A stretch of 64,000 bases of DNA from Desulfarculus baarsii DSM 2075. Its GTDB lineage: Bacteria; Desulfobacterota; Desulfarculia; Desulfarculales; Desulfarculaceae. Both the position numbers and the translations under genes were made by a program. Position 1 is the stretch's first letter, and every line of letters starts with the position of its first letter. Of the stretch, positions 27,217 through 38,730 are shown piece after piece. The notes beneath the pieces are model-generated. The model saw only the letters and a list, made by a program, of their open reading frames with translations, was not told the DNA's origin and made no database searches. Location of the stretch: assembly GCF_000143965.1 (NCBI RefSeq), contig NC_014365.1, forward strand, positions 268,501-332,500. The letters run 5' to 3'.

Positions 27217-27224
<8 letters not shown>
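26190..27224 (-). CDS. gpsA: NAD(P)+-dependent glycerol-3-phosphate dehydrogenase
   Basis: Makes sn-glycerol 3-phosphate from dihydroxyacetone phosphate for phospholipid synthesis. The 344-residue protein has the Rossmann motif [37 protein letters not shown], the catalytic-Lys segment [13 protein letters not shown], and [20 protein letters not shown]. The start ATG at 27224 overlaps the gyrA stop by 8 bases (ATGAATAA), so translation is coupled to gyrA. Confidence 0.97.
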
Positions 27225-29721
<2,497 letters not shown>

Positions 29722-29810
29722 GGGCGGTGTATCTCCAGGAAATTCCAATGGGTGGGGGCCTTGCCGGAGGAAATGGGTCTCAACGGCCCGGATTGCTTAT
29801 AACCCGTCGA

Positions 29811-29839
29811 ATTTTAACAGTATCAGGCCAAAATTGCAA
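29811..29839 (-). promoter_or_regulatory. candidate gyrA promoter
   Basis: On the minus strand TTGCAA and TAAAAT are separated by 17 bases, about 90 bases before the start codon. It is close to the sigma-70 consensus. Confidence 0.7.
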
Positions 29840-29950
29840 AGATAATGCGCGGCCTTGGCCGCCGCGCCCCGCCGCCGTCGGCCGGCCGGCCTTGACCTGG
29901 CCCCGAGCCTGGAATATGCTTGAAACCCTTAAAAGCGGAGACGATTGAAG

Positions 29951-30616
29951 ATGGTTCCCCTGATCGCTTTTTGCGGGGCCTCGGGCAGCGGCAAAACGAC
30001 GCTTCTGGAAAAGGTGCTGGCCGAGCTGAGCGCCCGCGGCCTGGCCGTGGGGGCGCTCAAGCATCACGGCCACGGTGGGGCGGTGGTCGAGCCGGCCGTT
30101 CTGGCCGGCAAGGATAGCGCTCGTCTGGCCGCCAGCGGCGCGCGCCGCGTGATGCTCTGTCACCCAGGCGGGCTGTCCATCAGCGCCGACGCCAGCCACG
30201 CCGCCTTGGATCTGCCGGCCTTGGCCAGCCGCTTTTTCTACGACCTGGACCTGGCGCTGGCCGAGGGCTTCAAGACGGCCGCCGTCGACAAGATCGAAGT
30301 GGTCGCGCCGGGGGCCCAGCCCTTGCTGCCGTCGGGCGGCCAGCTTTTGGCCCTGGCCCGGCGGGGCGGGGCCGGCCGCGAGGGCGATCTGCCCGTTTTG
30401 GACGCCGACGACGCCGTGGCCGTGGCCGACTTCTGCCTGGCCGCCATTCGCCGCCGCCAGCGGCCCGGCCCGTCAACCGTGCGGGCGCGCGTGGGCGGGG
30501 CCGAGCTTGGCCTCAACGCCTTCAGCCAGCGGGTCATCGCCGGCGCGCTGCGCGGGCTGCTGGCCGGCTTCAAGGGCGGCGACGCGCCGGGGCCCATCGA
30601 GGTGATCATTGACTGA
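29951..30616 (+). CDS. mobB: molybdopterin-guanine dinucleotide biosynthesis protein B
   Basis: A GTP-binding P-loop protein that assists guanylylation of molybdopterin. The 221-residue protein has the Walker A motif GASGSGKTTLLEKVL, the family segment GALKHHGHGG, and DLALAEGFKTAAVDKIEVV. The C-terminal extension (about 160-221) is longer than in E. coli MobB. The ATG at 29951 lies 10 bases after GGAG; a TTG at 29945 is an alternative. Molybdenum or tungsten enzymes such as formate dehydrogenase would be its clients. The HD gene overlaps its 3' end by 8 bases. Confidence 0.88.
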   Translation: MVPLIAFCGASGSGKTTLLEKVLAELSARGLAVGALKHHGHGGAVVEPAVLAGKDSARLAASGARRVMLCHPGGLSISADASHAALDLPALASRFFYDLDLALAEGFKTAAVDKIEVVAPGAQPLLPSGGQLLALARRGGAGREGDLPVLDADDAVAVADFCLAAIRRRQRPGPSTVRARVGGAELGLNAFSQRVIAGALRGLLAGFKGGDAPGPIEVIID

Positions 30617-31199
30617 CGAGCTTTTTCAGCCCATCACCGCCGACACGCCCCTGCCCAGCCTCGCCGAGATCATGGCCATGTGGGAGGCCCACGCCATGCT
30701 CGACAACATCCGCGCCCACTCGCGGGTGGTGCGCGACGTGGCCCTGCGCGTGGCCGACTGGTTGGTCGCGGGCGGCCTGCGCCTTAACCTGCCGGCCATC
30801 GAGGCCGGGGCCCTGTTGCACGACATCGCCAAGACCCCCTGCCTGGGCAGCGACCGCCGCCACGACATCGAAGGCGCGCTGATGGTGGCCCAGGCCGGCT
30901 ATCCGGCCCTGTCGTGGCTGGTGCGCTATCACGTGCGTCTGCCCAAGGATCACCCCATCGACGAGTCGGCGGTGATCAACTACGCCGACAAGCGCGTGCG
31001 GCACGACGAGGTCGTCTCGTTGGATCTGCGCTACGATTATTTTATCGAACACTATGGCCGGGGCGTGCCCGAGTATCTGGAGCGCATCGAGCAGGGCCGC
31101 CTCAAGGCCCATCGCGCCGAGGCCCGGCTTTTTTCGCTGATGAAGGACAACCACCGCCCGGAGGAGATCACCAGGCTGTGGCGGGAGGGGGCGTTATGA
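30609..31199 (+). CDS. HD-domain phosphohydrolase
   Basis: A 196-residue HD-superfamily protein. The metal-binding pattern appears as H in IRAHSRVVRDVA, HD in LLHDIAKTPCLG, and D in YADKRVRHDEVVSLDLR. This is the arrangement of small HDIG/metal-dependent phosphohydrolases acting on nucleotides or tRNA ends. The TTG at 30609 overlaps mobB by 8 bases and follows GAGGTGAT; ATG 30672 is a shorter alternative. It overlaps the ddl start by 4 bases (ATGA), so mobB-HD-ddl form one transcript. Confidence 0.82.
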   Translation: MTDELFQPITADTPLPSLAEIMAMWEAHAMLDNIRAHSRVVRDVALRVADWLVAGGLRLNLPAIEAGALLHDIAKTPCLGSDRRHDIEGALMVAQAGYPALSWLVRYHVRLPKDHPIDESAVINYADKRVRHDEVVSLDLRYDYFIEHYGRGVPEYLERIEQGRLKAHRAEARLFSLMKDNHRPEEITRLWREGAL

Positions 31200-32160
31200 G
31201 CGCGCGACGGCCGCGCATCGCGGTGATCATGGGCGGCGATTCCTCGGAGCGGCCGGTTTCTCTCAAAAGCGGCGGGGCCGTGGCCCAGGCCCTGGACCCG
31301 GGCAAGTATCACGTCGTCACCTACGACCCGCCCAGCGATCTGCTGCGCCTGGTCGATGACGCCGACAGCCTGGACGCGGCCCTGATCATGCTCCACGGCC
31401 GGGGCGGCGAGGACGGCTGCATGCAGGGCCTGCTGGACCTGCTGGGCGTGCCCTATCAGTGCGCGGGCGTGTTGGGCTGCGCGCTGGCCATGAACAAGGT
31501 GATGGCCAAGGAGCGCTTTCGCCAGTTCGGCCTGCCGGTGGCCGATGATTTCGTCTTCGAGGCCGGCCAGCCCGGCGTGGTCGAGGAGGCCCTCCTGCGT
31601 CTGGGCCTGCCGCTGGTGATCAAGCCCGCCTGCGAAGGATCGAGCTTTGGCGTGACGATTTGCCAGCGGCCCGAGCAGGTCGGCCCGGCCATCGTCGAGG
31701 CCTCGGCCAAGGACAGCCTAATTTTGGCCGAAAAGTGCATCATCGGCCGCGCGAGATCACCTGCGGGGTGATCGGCGAGCCCGATCCCAAGCCCTTGCCG
31801 CTGGTGGAGATCTCGCCGGGGCCGGGGCATGCGTTTTTCGACTACCAGGCCAAGTACACCCCCGGCGCCAGCCGCGAGGTCTGTCCGGCGCCGTTGGACG
31901 CGGCGCTCACCGCCCGCATCCAGGAGCTGGGCGTGTTGGCCCACCAGGCCTTGGGTTTGCGACGCTATTCACGGGCCGACTTCATCTTGGGGCCCGATGG
32001 CCCGGTGCTTTTGGAGGTCAACACCATCCCCGGCATGACCGAGACCAGCCTGCTGCCCCAGGCGGCGGCGGCGGCGGGCATGGATTACGCCGCCCTGGTC
32101 GAGGCCTTGCTGCAATTGGCCTTGCAATCGGGCGGCAAATTGGCCAGAAAAGAAAGATAG
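31196..32160 (+). pseudogene. ddl: D-alanine--D-alanine ligase gene with an internal frameshift
   Basis: The ligase makes the D-Ala-D-Ala dipeptide for peptidoglycan. The first frame (31196-31771) encodes MSARRPRIAVIMGGDSSERP through LILAEKCIIGR, then goes out of frame and stops. A second frame continues from 31753 with EITCGVIGEPDPKPLPLVEI, YSRADFILG and LLEVNTIPGMTETSLLPQA, to 32160. Two surplus bases (GC at 31751-31752, in a CGCGCG run) explain the break. Without them the frame would be 320 residues, normal for Ddl. This is either a real inactivation, programmed slippage, or a sequencing error. The start ATG follows GGGAGGGG and overlaps the HD gene stop. Confidence 0.88.
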
Positions 32161-32214
32161 ACCCCCGGCCGCCCGCGCGGCTGGATCGGCACTTTCAATT
32201 TTGGAGAAGCAACC

Positions 32215-32379
32215 ATGGGCAAAAAAGCACTGCTTTTGATCGTCGCCATTTGCCTGGCCCTGGCCCCGTTGGCCGCCTGCCAGAGCATGGGCAAGGCTAC
32301 CGGAACCGCCGTCAAGAGCGTGGAAAAGGGCGGTGAGGACTTCCAGAAGGGCTACGAGGAAGGCAAAAGCGGCAACTAG
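32215..32379 (+). CDS. small entericidin-like lipoprotein, 54 residues
   Basis: A short secreted protein with a signal peptide and lipobox (MGKKALLLIVAICLALAPLA, then the lipidated Cys22 in LAACQS). The mature part is a polar helix (GKATGTAVKSVEKGGEDFQK, then GYEEGKSGN), resembling entericidin A/B-type envelope lipoproteins. The ATG at 32215 follows GGAG with a 7-base spacer. It lies 54 bases after ddl on the same strand and is convergent with trmFO. Function is not established. Confidence 0.8.
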   Translation: MGKKALLLIVAICLALAPLAACQSMGKATGTAVKSVEKGGEDFQKGYEEGKSGN

Positions 32380-32416
32380 CGATTGTCCGCGGGCAAACTC
32401 GCTGGGCGCGCCGCGC

Positions 32417-33757
32417 TCACAAGGGCGGGGCGGCCTTGGCCGGCGTCAGGCCTTGGTCGCCCAGCCAAGCCAGCAGGTCTTGCATGGCCCGGCGGGCCAA
32501 GAGCGCGCCACGGTCTTTCTTGGGTATCTTTTTGCCGCCCAGCGGCGGCAGCAAGCCGAAATTGACGTTGCTGGGCTGGAAGTCCTTGGTCTGGTCGTTG
32601 GCCAGATGGGCCAACAGCCCGCCCAGGGCGGTGGTGGCCGGCGGGCGCAGCGGCTGCTGGCCCTTGAGCAGGCGCGCGGCGTTGAGGCCACAGAGCAACC
32701 CGGCGGCCATGGACTCCACGTAGCCCTCCACCCCCGCCAGTTGGCCGGCCACGAAGACGTTTGGCGCGGTTCTCAGGCGCATGAAGGCGTCGAGCACGCG
32801 GGGCGCGTCGACAAAGCTGTTGCGGTGGATCGAGCCCAGGCGGGCGAACTCGGCGTGGGCCAGGGCCGGGATCAAGCGAAACACGCGCAGTTGTGACTGG
32901 TGGGTCAACTTTGTTTGAAAGCCGACCATGTTCAGCAGCCGGCCCTCGGCGTCTTCCTTGCGCAGTTGCACCACGGCGTGAAAGCGGCCCGGCTGGCCCG
33001 GCCGGTGCAGGCCCACGGGCTTCATCGGGCCAAAGAGCAGGGTCTGTTCGCCCCGGGCGGCCATGACCTCAATGGGCAGGCAGCCCTCGAAAAAACGTGG
33101 TGATTCAAAGTCGTGCAAGGCTACGTTTTCGGCGGCGGTCAGGGCTGCGTAGAAGGCGGCCCACTGCTGGCGGTCCAGGGGGCAGTTGAGGTAATCGCCC
33201 TGGCCGGGCTCGGCCCAGCGGTCGCCCCAGAAGGCGTGGTCCATGTCCACGGATTCGCGGGTGACGATGGGGGCGATGGCGTCGTAGAAGTGCAGATGGG
33301 CGGCCCCGGCGCGCTGGGCCAGCCACTGGGCCAGGGCCCCGTCGGTCAGCGGGCCGCTGGCCAGGATGCACGGCGCGTCCTCGGGCGGGGCGACGGCCTC
33401 CTGGCCGATCAGCTTGATGCGCGGATGATTTCTGACCTGCTGGTCGACAAGCTCGGCGAAGCGGCCGCGGTCCACGGCCAGGGCCTTGCCGGCCGGCACG
33501 GCGCTCTGGCGGGCGGCGGCCATCAGCCGCGAGCCCATGATTTCCAGCTCCAGCTTCAAAAGGCCCACGGCGCTGCTGGGTTGGTCGTTGCGCAGCGAGT
33601 TGGAGCAGACCAGCTCGGCCAGGCGCGGGTCGTGATGGGCCGGCGACATGCGCGCTGGCTTCATTTCGATCAGGCGCACCTGCACGCCGGCCTCGGCCGC
33701 TTGCAGGGCGGCCTCGCAGCCGGCCAGGCCGCCTCCGATGACGAAGAGGGTTTCCAT
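32417..33757 (-). CDS. trmFO: methylenetetrahydrofolate-tRNA-(uracil-5-)-methyltransferase (FADH2-dependent)
   Basis: Makes m5U54 in the tRNA T-loop using methylenetetrahydrofolate and FAD. The 446-residue protein starts with the FAD motif VIGGGLAGCEAALQAAEAG. It has CSNSLRNDQPSSAVGLLKLE and VTRESVDMDHAFWGDR, and ends with the family-typical DFQPSNVNFGLLPPL. The ATG at 33757 gives the standard N-terminus; no good ribosome site is visible. TrmFO replaces TrmA in many deltaproteobacteria. Confidence 0.96.
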   Translation of the reverse strand: METLFVIGGGLAGCEAALQAAEAGVQVRLIEMKPARMSPAHHDPRLAELVCSNSLRNDQPSSAVGLLKLELEIMGSRLMAAARQSAVPAGKALAVDRGRFAELVDQQVRNHPRIKLIGQEAVAPPEDAPCILASGPLTDGALAQWLAQRAGAAHLHFYDAIAPIVTRESVDMDHAFWGDRWAEPGQGDYLNCPLDRQQWAAFYAALTAAENVALHDFESPRFFEGCLPIEVMAARGEQTLLFGPMKPVGLHRPGQPGRFHAVVQLRKEDAEGRLLNMVGFQTKLTHQSQLRVFRLIPALAHAEFARLGSIHRNSFVDAPRVLDAFMRLRTAPNVFVAGQLAGVEGYVESMAAGLLCGLNAARLLKGQQPLRPPATTALGGLLAHLANDQTKDFQPSNVNFGLLPPLGGKKIPKKDRGALLARRAMQDLLAWLGDQGLTPAKAAPPL

Positions 33758-34053
33758 GGGCCGATGGTACCACAGGCCCGGCCGCCCGGCCAGTTCGGCC
33801 CCGGCCATCCCTTTGGCCAAAAAGTGTTTTTTGGCTTTTTGTGGCGTTGTTGGTTGGGTCACAATAGGCTCTTTTGTAGGCTAGGCTGGGCTTTTGGGGC
33901 TGGTGGCCGGCTTGGGGCCGGCGGGGCGGGGCGCTTTGGAGGCCATCGGCCAGGCCGGCGCAAAGTGCTTGGCAAGGCCGGGCAAACATTATAGTGTCTT
34001 GCCCATGGGCTCGGCGTGGGTGGCGCGCGTTCTTTTACTGGCGGAGGGGCTTG

Positions 34054-36450
34054 TTGGGAGAAATTGCCAAAACAATCAACAGGTTGGCCGAAGAATACCG
34101 TTTCGTGCTGGCGGGGGCCAACGGCCTGCCGCACCAGGTGCGCAGCCTGCTGGGCATCACCGGGTCGTACTTTGGCGCCGACGCGGGGGCTTTGGCCATG
34201 TGGCAGACCGGGGCCCAACTTGCCGTCTGTTCCACGTGGGCCTTCACCCAAGCCCAGGCCAAACGCATGCGCCGCGTCTTCGGCGCGCCGCCGGTTTGCC
34301 CCGGCGAGCCCCTGGCGCGCATCGGCGCGCGCCTGCTGGCGCCTCAAGAGCCGGTGGACTCGGGTTGGCTGGCCTTGGATCAATACGTATCCACGCTAAA
34401 CCAGCGCAATTATCTCGGTGTGTTGCCCTTGCCATGGGCCCAGGGCAGCGGCGCGTGTTTTCTGGTTTTCAAGCAGCAGCCCCAGTGGGACGAGGAAGAG
34501 GCCCGCGCCGGGGCCAACGTGCTCATCCTGAGCCTTTCCAGCGCCTTCAACCGCAGCCTGGCCGTGCGCCACAGCGACGACTATCGGCGCATATTCCAGT
34601 ATTCCCGCGACATGATTTATATCTCCAGCCGCGATGGCCGCTGGGTCGACGTCAACGAGGCCGGGGTCAAAATGCTGGGCTACGACAGCGTCGAGGAGGT
34701 CTTGGCCGAGCCCGACCTGGGCAAGGCGGCCTATTTCAAGCCGCAAGACCGCGCCGCCTTCATGGAAGCAATCGAGCGCGACGGCTACGTGCTCGACTAT
34801 GAAGTGGCTTTCAAGCGCAAGGACGGCACGCCCATCGACGTGGCCATCACCAGCCAGGTGCGTGAGATCGACGGCAAGGTCGTCGGTTACGAGGGCATCA
34901 TTAAGGACATCACCCGGCGCAAACGGGCCGAGGTGCGCGCCGCCCAGCAGCAGCGCATGCTCGAATCCATCCTCGAGGTGATGCCCGTGGCCGTGTTCGT
35001 GCTCGACCGTGATCACACCGTGCGCTATTGGAACCGCGCCTGCGAGGAGCTGACCGGCTGGAACAAGTCCGACATCCTCGAGACTGACCGCGTCTGGGAG
35101 GTCTTCCACCGACCGCGTGGCGTCTCGCTGGCCGATGTGATTTTGGACGGCGACAACGAACGCCTGCAAAAATTCTATAGCAAGGAGCGCCTGCGGCCTT
35201 CGCCCCTGGCCGAGGACGCCTGGGAGGCCGAGGCCCACTTCGGCAACCTGGGCGGCAAGGCCCGCGAGCTGTTTTTCACCGCCGCGCCGCTCAAGGACAG
35301 CGGCGGCCAGATCATCGGCGCGGTTGAGGCCATCGTCGACTCCAGCCAGATCAAAAAGCTCGAACGCCGCCTGGCCGAGAGCGAGGCGCTCTATCGCACG
35401 CTGGTGGAGAGCAACCGCGAGGGCATCTGCCTGCAAGACGATCAGCGCATCATTTTCGCCAACAGCTCATTCATGGAGATGTTCGGCCTTTCCGATGTAG
35501 GCGGGGTGCGCGGCGGCATTTTGGAGCTTTTGGACCCTGGCTGCAAAAAGGAATATCTGCAATGGATGCGCGCGGTGTGGTCGGAAGACGGCTGTGATCG
35601 TGTTTTCGAGGGCCAGGGCCTGCGCGACGGCCTGCCGTTCGACCTGGAGATCACCGTGGGGGCCACCGAGCACGGCAGCCGGCCGGCCTGGCTGTTCAAC
35701 GTGCGCGACGTTACCTTCCGCAAGGCCATCGAGGAGCAGCTCATCCGCTCCGAGCGCCTGGCGGCCACGGGCAAGCTGGCCTTTGACGTGGCCCACGAGG
35801 TCAACAACCCCCTGGGCGGCATCCTGACCTACGCCCATCTGATGGCCGAGGACATGGGCGAGGCCAGCGAGCTTTACCCCATGGTCGAAAAGATCATCAA
35901 GCTGACCAACCGATGTAGGATCATCGTGCGCGGGCTGTTGGACTTCGCCCGCCGCGACGAGCCGCAAAAAGAGGCCATGGACATCAACCGTGTGCTCAAG
36001 GAGACCTTGTCGCTGATGGAAGGCCACATGATCCTGCGCAATGTGCAGGTGGTGGAGGATTTCGATCAGGGCCTGCCCTATTTTTACGGCCATCGCTCCA
36101 AGCTGGAGCAGGTGTTCCTGAACATGCTGGTCAACGCGGCCGAGGCCATGGAGGGCCGGGGCCGGCTGGACATCCGCACCATGGCCCACAACGGCGGGGC
36201 CATCGAGATCCAGTTCGCCGACAGCGGGCCGGGCATGGACGAAGAGGCCGTGGGCCGGGTTTTCGAGCCTTTTTACACCACCAAGGGTCGCGGCCGGGGC
36301 ACGGGCCTGGGCCTTTCGATCAGCCACGGCATCATCAAGCAGCACGGCGGGACGATCGCCGTGGAGTCGGTCAAGGGCCTGGGCACGACTTTTCGCATCG
36401 TTTTGCCGCGCCAGGGCGACGAGGTGATCACCGAGCGCTGTTTCACGTGA
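34054..36450 (+). CDS. multi-PAS sensor histidine kinase
   Basis: A cytoplasmic kinase of about 798 residues with no membrane segment. An N-terminal GAF-like region (about 1-175) precedes three PAS domains: DDYRRIFQYSRDMIYISS, LESILEVMPVAVFVLDRDHT and ALYRTLVESNREGICLQDDQ. The HisKA phosphoacceptor is in KLAFDVAHEVNNPLGGILTY. The ATPase has MLVNAAEAM, ADSGPGMDE and GRGTGLGLSISHGIIKQHGG. There is no receiver. The TTG start at 34054 (or 34051) follows GGAGGGG. No response regulator is adjacent, so it is an orphan kinase. Its stop codon lies inside a parS-like palindrome. Confidence 0.9.
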   Translation: MGEIAKTINRLAEEYRFVLAGANGLPHQVRSLLGITGSYFGADAGALAMWQTGAQLAVCSTWAFTQAQAKRMRRVFGAPPVCPGEPLARIGARLLAPQEPVDSGWLALDQYVSTLNQRNYLGVLPLPWAQGSGACFLVFKQQPQWDEEEARAGANVLILSLSSAFNRSLAVRHSDDYRRIFQYSRDMIYISSRDGRWVDVNEAGVKMLGYDSVEEVLAEPDLGKAAYFKPQDRAAFMEAIERDGYVLDYEVAFKRKDGTPIDVAITSQVREIDGKVVGYEGIIKDITRRKRAEVRAAQQQRMLESILEVMPVAVFVLDRDHTVRYWNRACEELTGWNKSDILETDRVWEVFHRPRGVSLADVILDGDNERLQKFYSKERLRPSPLAEDAWEAEAHFGNLGGKARELFFTAAPLKDSGGQIIGAVEAIVDSSQIKKLERRLAESEALYRTLVESNREGICLQDDQRIIFANSSFMEMFGLSDVGGVRGGILELLDPGCKKEYLQWMRAVWSEDGCDRVFEGQGLRDGLPFDLEITVGATEHGSRPAWLFNVRDVTFRKAIEEQLIRSERLAATGKLAFDVAHEVNNPLGGILTYAHLMAEDMGEASELYPMVEKIIKLTNRCRIIVRGLLDFARRDEPQKEAMDINRVLKETLSLMEGHMILRNVQVVEDFDQGLPYFYGHRSKLEQVFLNMLVNAAEAMEGRGRLDIRTMAHNGGAIEIQFADSGPGMDEEAVGRVFEPFYTTKGRGRGTGLGLSISHGIIKQHGGTIAVESVKGLGTTFRIVLPRQGDEVITERCFT

Positions 36451-36454
36451 AACT
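36439..36454. other. parS: parS-like centromere site 1
   Basis: TGTTTCACGTGAAACT matches the ParB-binding parS consensus TGTTTCACGTGAAACA at 15 of 16 positions. It overlaps the last codons and stop of the sensor kinase gene. Confidence 0.85.
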
Positions 36455-36497
36455 TTAACTTTGGCCGCCGGCCGGTCCGGCGTGCTTGAGGTTTTTT

Positions 36498-36539
36498 CGC
36501 GGCGTTTCGGGCCAAGAGCTCGAAACGCCGCGCTGTTTT
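36498..36539 (+). terminator. hairpin terminator after the sensor kinase
   Basis: A perfect 12-bp stem CGCGGCGTTTCG / CGAAACGCCGCG with an 11-base loop, followed by CTGTTTTC. It is preceded by a T-run on the plus strand and lies between convergent genes. Confidence 0.65.
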
Positions 36540-37171
36540 CAGGCCGGGGCGCGCAGGGTGGCCACCAGGCGTCGGCCGAGCTGGGGCAGTTCGTAGGGAT
36601 GGATGGCCATGCCGTTGGCGAGGCAGGCGGCCTCGTCGGCCTGGGCGCGGGGCAGAAGGATCAGCCCGCCAGGCCGGCAAAAGGGCCGGGCCAGGGCCAG
36701 CGAGCCGGCCACGTCGGTCACGGCGCGCAGGCTGACGAAATCGAAGCTCTGGCCGGCAAGCGCCCCTTCGCCGGCTCGGCCGACCACCGGCGCGACGCGA
36801 GACCCCAGGCCCAGCAGGCGCGCGGCGTGCTTCTGGAAGCTGACCTTCTTGGCTCGGCCGTCGATCATCGTGACCGTCAGCGCGGGCAGGGCCAGGGCCA
36901 GAACCAGCCCCGGAAAGCCGGCCCCCGCGCCGATATCCAGCAGGCGGCCCGGCCCCAGCAGGGGAACCATGGCCAGGCCGTCCAGCGCCAGATTCAACCA
37001 GGCCTCGCCCATGGCGCGGTGACCCACCAGGCGGATGCTTTGATTCCAGCGCAGCAGCTCTTCCAGCAGGGTTTGGCATTGCGGCCAGAAGTCGGCGGGC
37101 AAGGGGCCGCCGGCCAGGCGCTGACCGGCGGTGCGCACGTCGTCAAGGCTGAGCGGCGAAAAATTGCTCAT
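36539..37171 (-). CDS. rsmG: 16S rRNA (guanine-527-N7)-methyltransferase
   Basis: Methylates G527 of 16S rRNA; formerly GidB. The 210-residue class I methyltransferase has the SAM motif LLDIGAGAGFPGLVLALA, the family segment NQSIRLVGHR, and VTMIDGRAKKVSFQKHAARL. It lies downstream of mnmE in the origin-proximal cluster, as in many bacteria, and is flanked by the two parS-like sites. parA and parB are not in the window. Confidence 0.95.
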   Translation of the reverse strand: MSNFSPLSLDDVRTAGQRLAGGPLPADFWPQCQTLLEELLRWNQSIRLVGHRAMGEAWLNLALDGLAMVPLLGPGRLLDIGAGAGFPGLVLALALPALTVTMIDGRAKKVSFQKHAARLLGLGSRVAPVVGRAGEGALAGQSFDFVSLRAVTDVAGSLALARPFCRPGGLILLPRAQADEAACLANGMAIHPYELPQLGRRLVATLRAPA

Positions 37172-37221
37172 GATAGACCGCCGAAAAATTCCTTTTGTGG
37201 GGCCATGGGCGGCAAAGCGCC

Positions 37222-37237
37222 CGTTTCACGTGAAACA
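37222..37237. other. parS: parS-like centromere site 2
   Basis: CGTTTCACGTGAAACA matches the parS consensus at 15 of 16 positions. It lies in the 90-base spacer between mnmE and rsmG, 783 bases from site 1. Confidence 0.85.
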
Positions 37238-37261
37238 AGCACGATAGACTCCAGCCAAAAC

Positions 37262-38644
37262 TCACTTGCCCACGCAGAAGGTGCTGAAAACCGCCTCGAT
37301 CACTTCGTCGGGCGCGCCCTGGCCGTCCACCTCGCCCAGGGCGGCCAGGGCCCCGGCCAGGTCCAGACTGATCAACTCGGGCCGTGGCTCGGGCCGGCCC
37401 AGCTCGGCCACGGCCCGGCGCACAAAGGCCAGACCACGGCCCAGGGCCGCGCGCTGGCGGGCGTTAACCACCACTTCGCCCGGCGCGGGCTCGGCCGCGC
37501 CCTGGCAGAGCGCCTCGGCCACGGCCCGGGCCAACTCGTTCAGGCCCAGGCCGCTGGTGGCGCTGATGGCCAGCGTGGGGCCCAGGCCCAGGGCGGAGGG
37601 CTGCCAGGCCGGCGGCAGATCGGCTTTGTTGACCACAAGCAGCCGGGGTCGGTCCTGGCAAAGGGCCAAAACCGCGTGGTCGGCCGACGTGAGCGGCCGC
37701 GAGCCGTCCAGCAGCACCAGGGCCAGGTCGCAGTCGGCCAGAAAACTCGTCGCGCGCTCCTGGCCCAGACGATCGAGCTCGTCGGCGGCCGGGCCCAGGC
37801 CGGCGGTGTCGGCCAGGCGGCAGGCCACCCCGCCCAGAATCAACACCTCGTCGACCACGTCGCGGGTGGCCCCGGGCCGCTCGCTGACAATGGCCCGCTG
37901 GCGGCCCAGCAGGGCGTTGAACAGGCTGGACTTGCCCACGTTGGGCCGGCCGCAGATGGCCACCTTGGCCCCTTCCCAATAGGCCGCCCGGCCCACGGTC
38001 CCGGCCAACAGCGCCGCGAGGGGTCGCGCCGCGCCGTCCTCCAGGGCCGTGGCCTGGGCTGGCCCGGCCAGCTCGGGCGCGTCGTCGGGAAAGTCTATGG
38101 CCGCCTCCACCGAGGCCGCCGCGGCCACGATGGCCTGGCGCGCCGGCCCAAGGGCCCGGCCCAGGCCGCCGGCCAGCATGGCCATGGCCAGCCGCGCCTC
38201 GATATCGCTCTGGGCGGCGGCCAGGCGGCCCACGGCCTCGGCCTGGGTCAGGTCCAGCCGTCCGCCCAGCATGGCCCGCATGGTGAACTCGCCCGGCCCG
38301 GCCAGGCGACAGCCCTGGGCCTGGGCCAGGCCGATCACCCGCCAGACGCAGGCCGAGCCGCCGTGACAGTGGATCTCCACGCTGTCCTCGGTGGTGTAGG
38401 AATGGGGGCCACGAAAAAACACGGCCAGGGCCTGGTCGACGGCCTCGCCGCTGGCCGGATCGACCACCAGGCCCAGCTCCATGCGCCGGGGGATGATCGG
38501 CCGCCGGGCCGTCCAGGGCAAAAGGGCCCGGCCCACCGCCCAACTGCGCGGGCCGCTGAGGCGCACGATGGCCACGCCGCCGGCCCCGGCGGCCGTGGCC
38601 CGGGCCACGATGGTGTCTTGGGCGGCCATGATCGATGGGCGCAT
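37262..38644 (-). CDS. mnmE: tRNA modification GTPase MnmE
   Basis: With MnmG, installs the carboxymethylaminomethyl group on U34 of certain tRNAs. The 460-residue protein has the folate-binding N-terminal domain (DTIVARATAAGAGGVAIVRL), the GTPase G1 GRPNVGKSSLFNALLG, G3 DTAGLG, and NKAD. It ends in the catalytic FCVGK (CIGK-type, one substitution). The ATG at 38644 lies 8 bases after AAGGA; longer frames lack such a site. Follows khpB in the rpmH-yidC cluster. Confidence 0.96.
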   Translation of the reverse strand: MRPSIMAAQDTIVARATAAGAGGVAIVRLSGPRSWAVGRALLPWTARRPIIPRRMELGLVVDPASGEAVDQALAVFFRGPHSYTTEDSVEIHCHGGSACVWRVIGLAQAQGCRLAGPGEFTMRAMLGGRLDLTQAEAVGRLAAAQSDIEARLAMAMLAGGLGRALGPARQAIVAAAASVEAAIDFPDDAPELAGPAQATALEDGAARPLAALLAGTVGRAAYWEGAKVAICGRPNVGKSSLFNALLGRQRAIVSERPGATRDVVDEVLILGGVACRLADTAGLGPAADELDRLGQERATSFLADCDLALVLLDGSRPLTSADHAVLALCQDRPRLLVVNKADLPPAWQPSALGLGPTLAISATSGLGLNELARAVAEALCQGAAEPAPGEVVVNARQRAALGRGLAFVRRAVAELGRPEPRPELISLDLAGALAALGEVDGQGAPDEVIEAVFSTFCVGK

Positions 38645-38730
38645 GGATTGATCCTTTGCGGGCCGGCGCAAAAACGGCCCGCTCCCCACGCGGGCGCGGA
38701 GCGGGCCGGGAATTGGCGGTTGGCGTCCGC

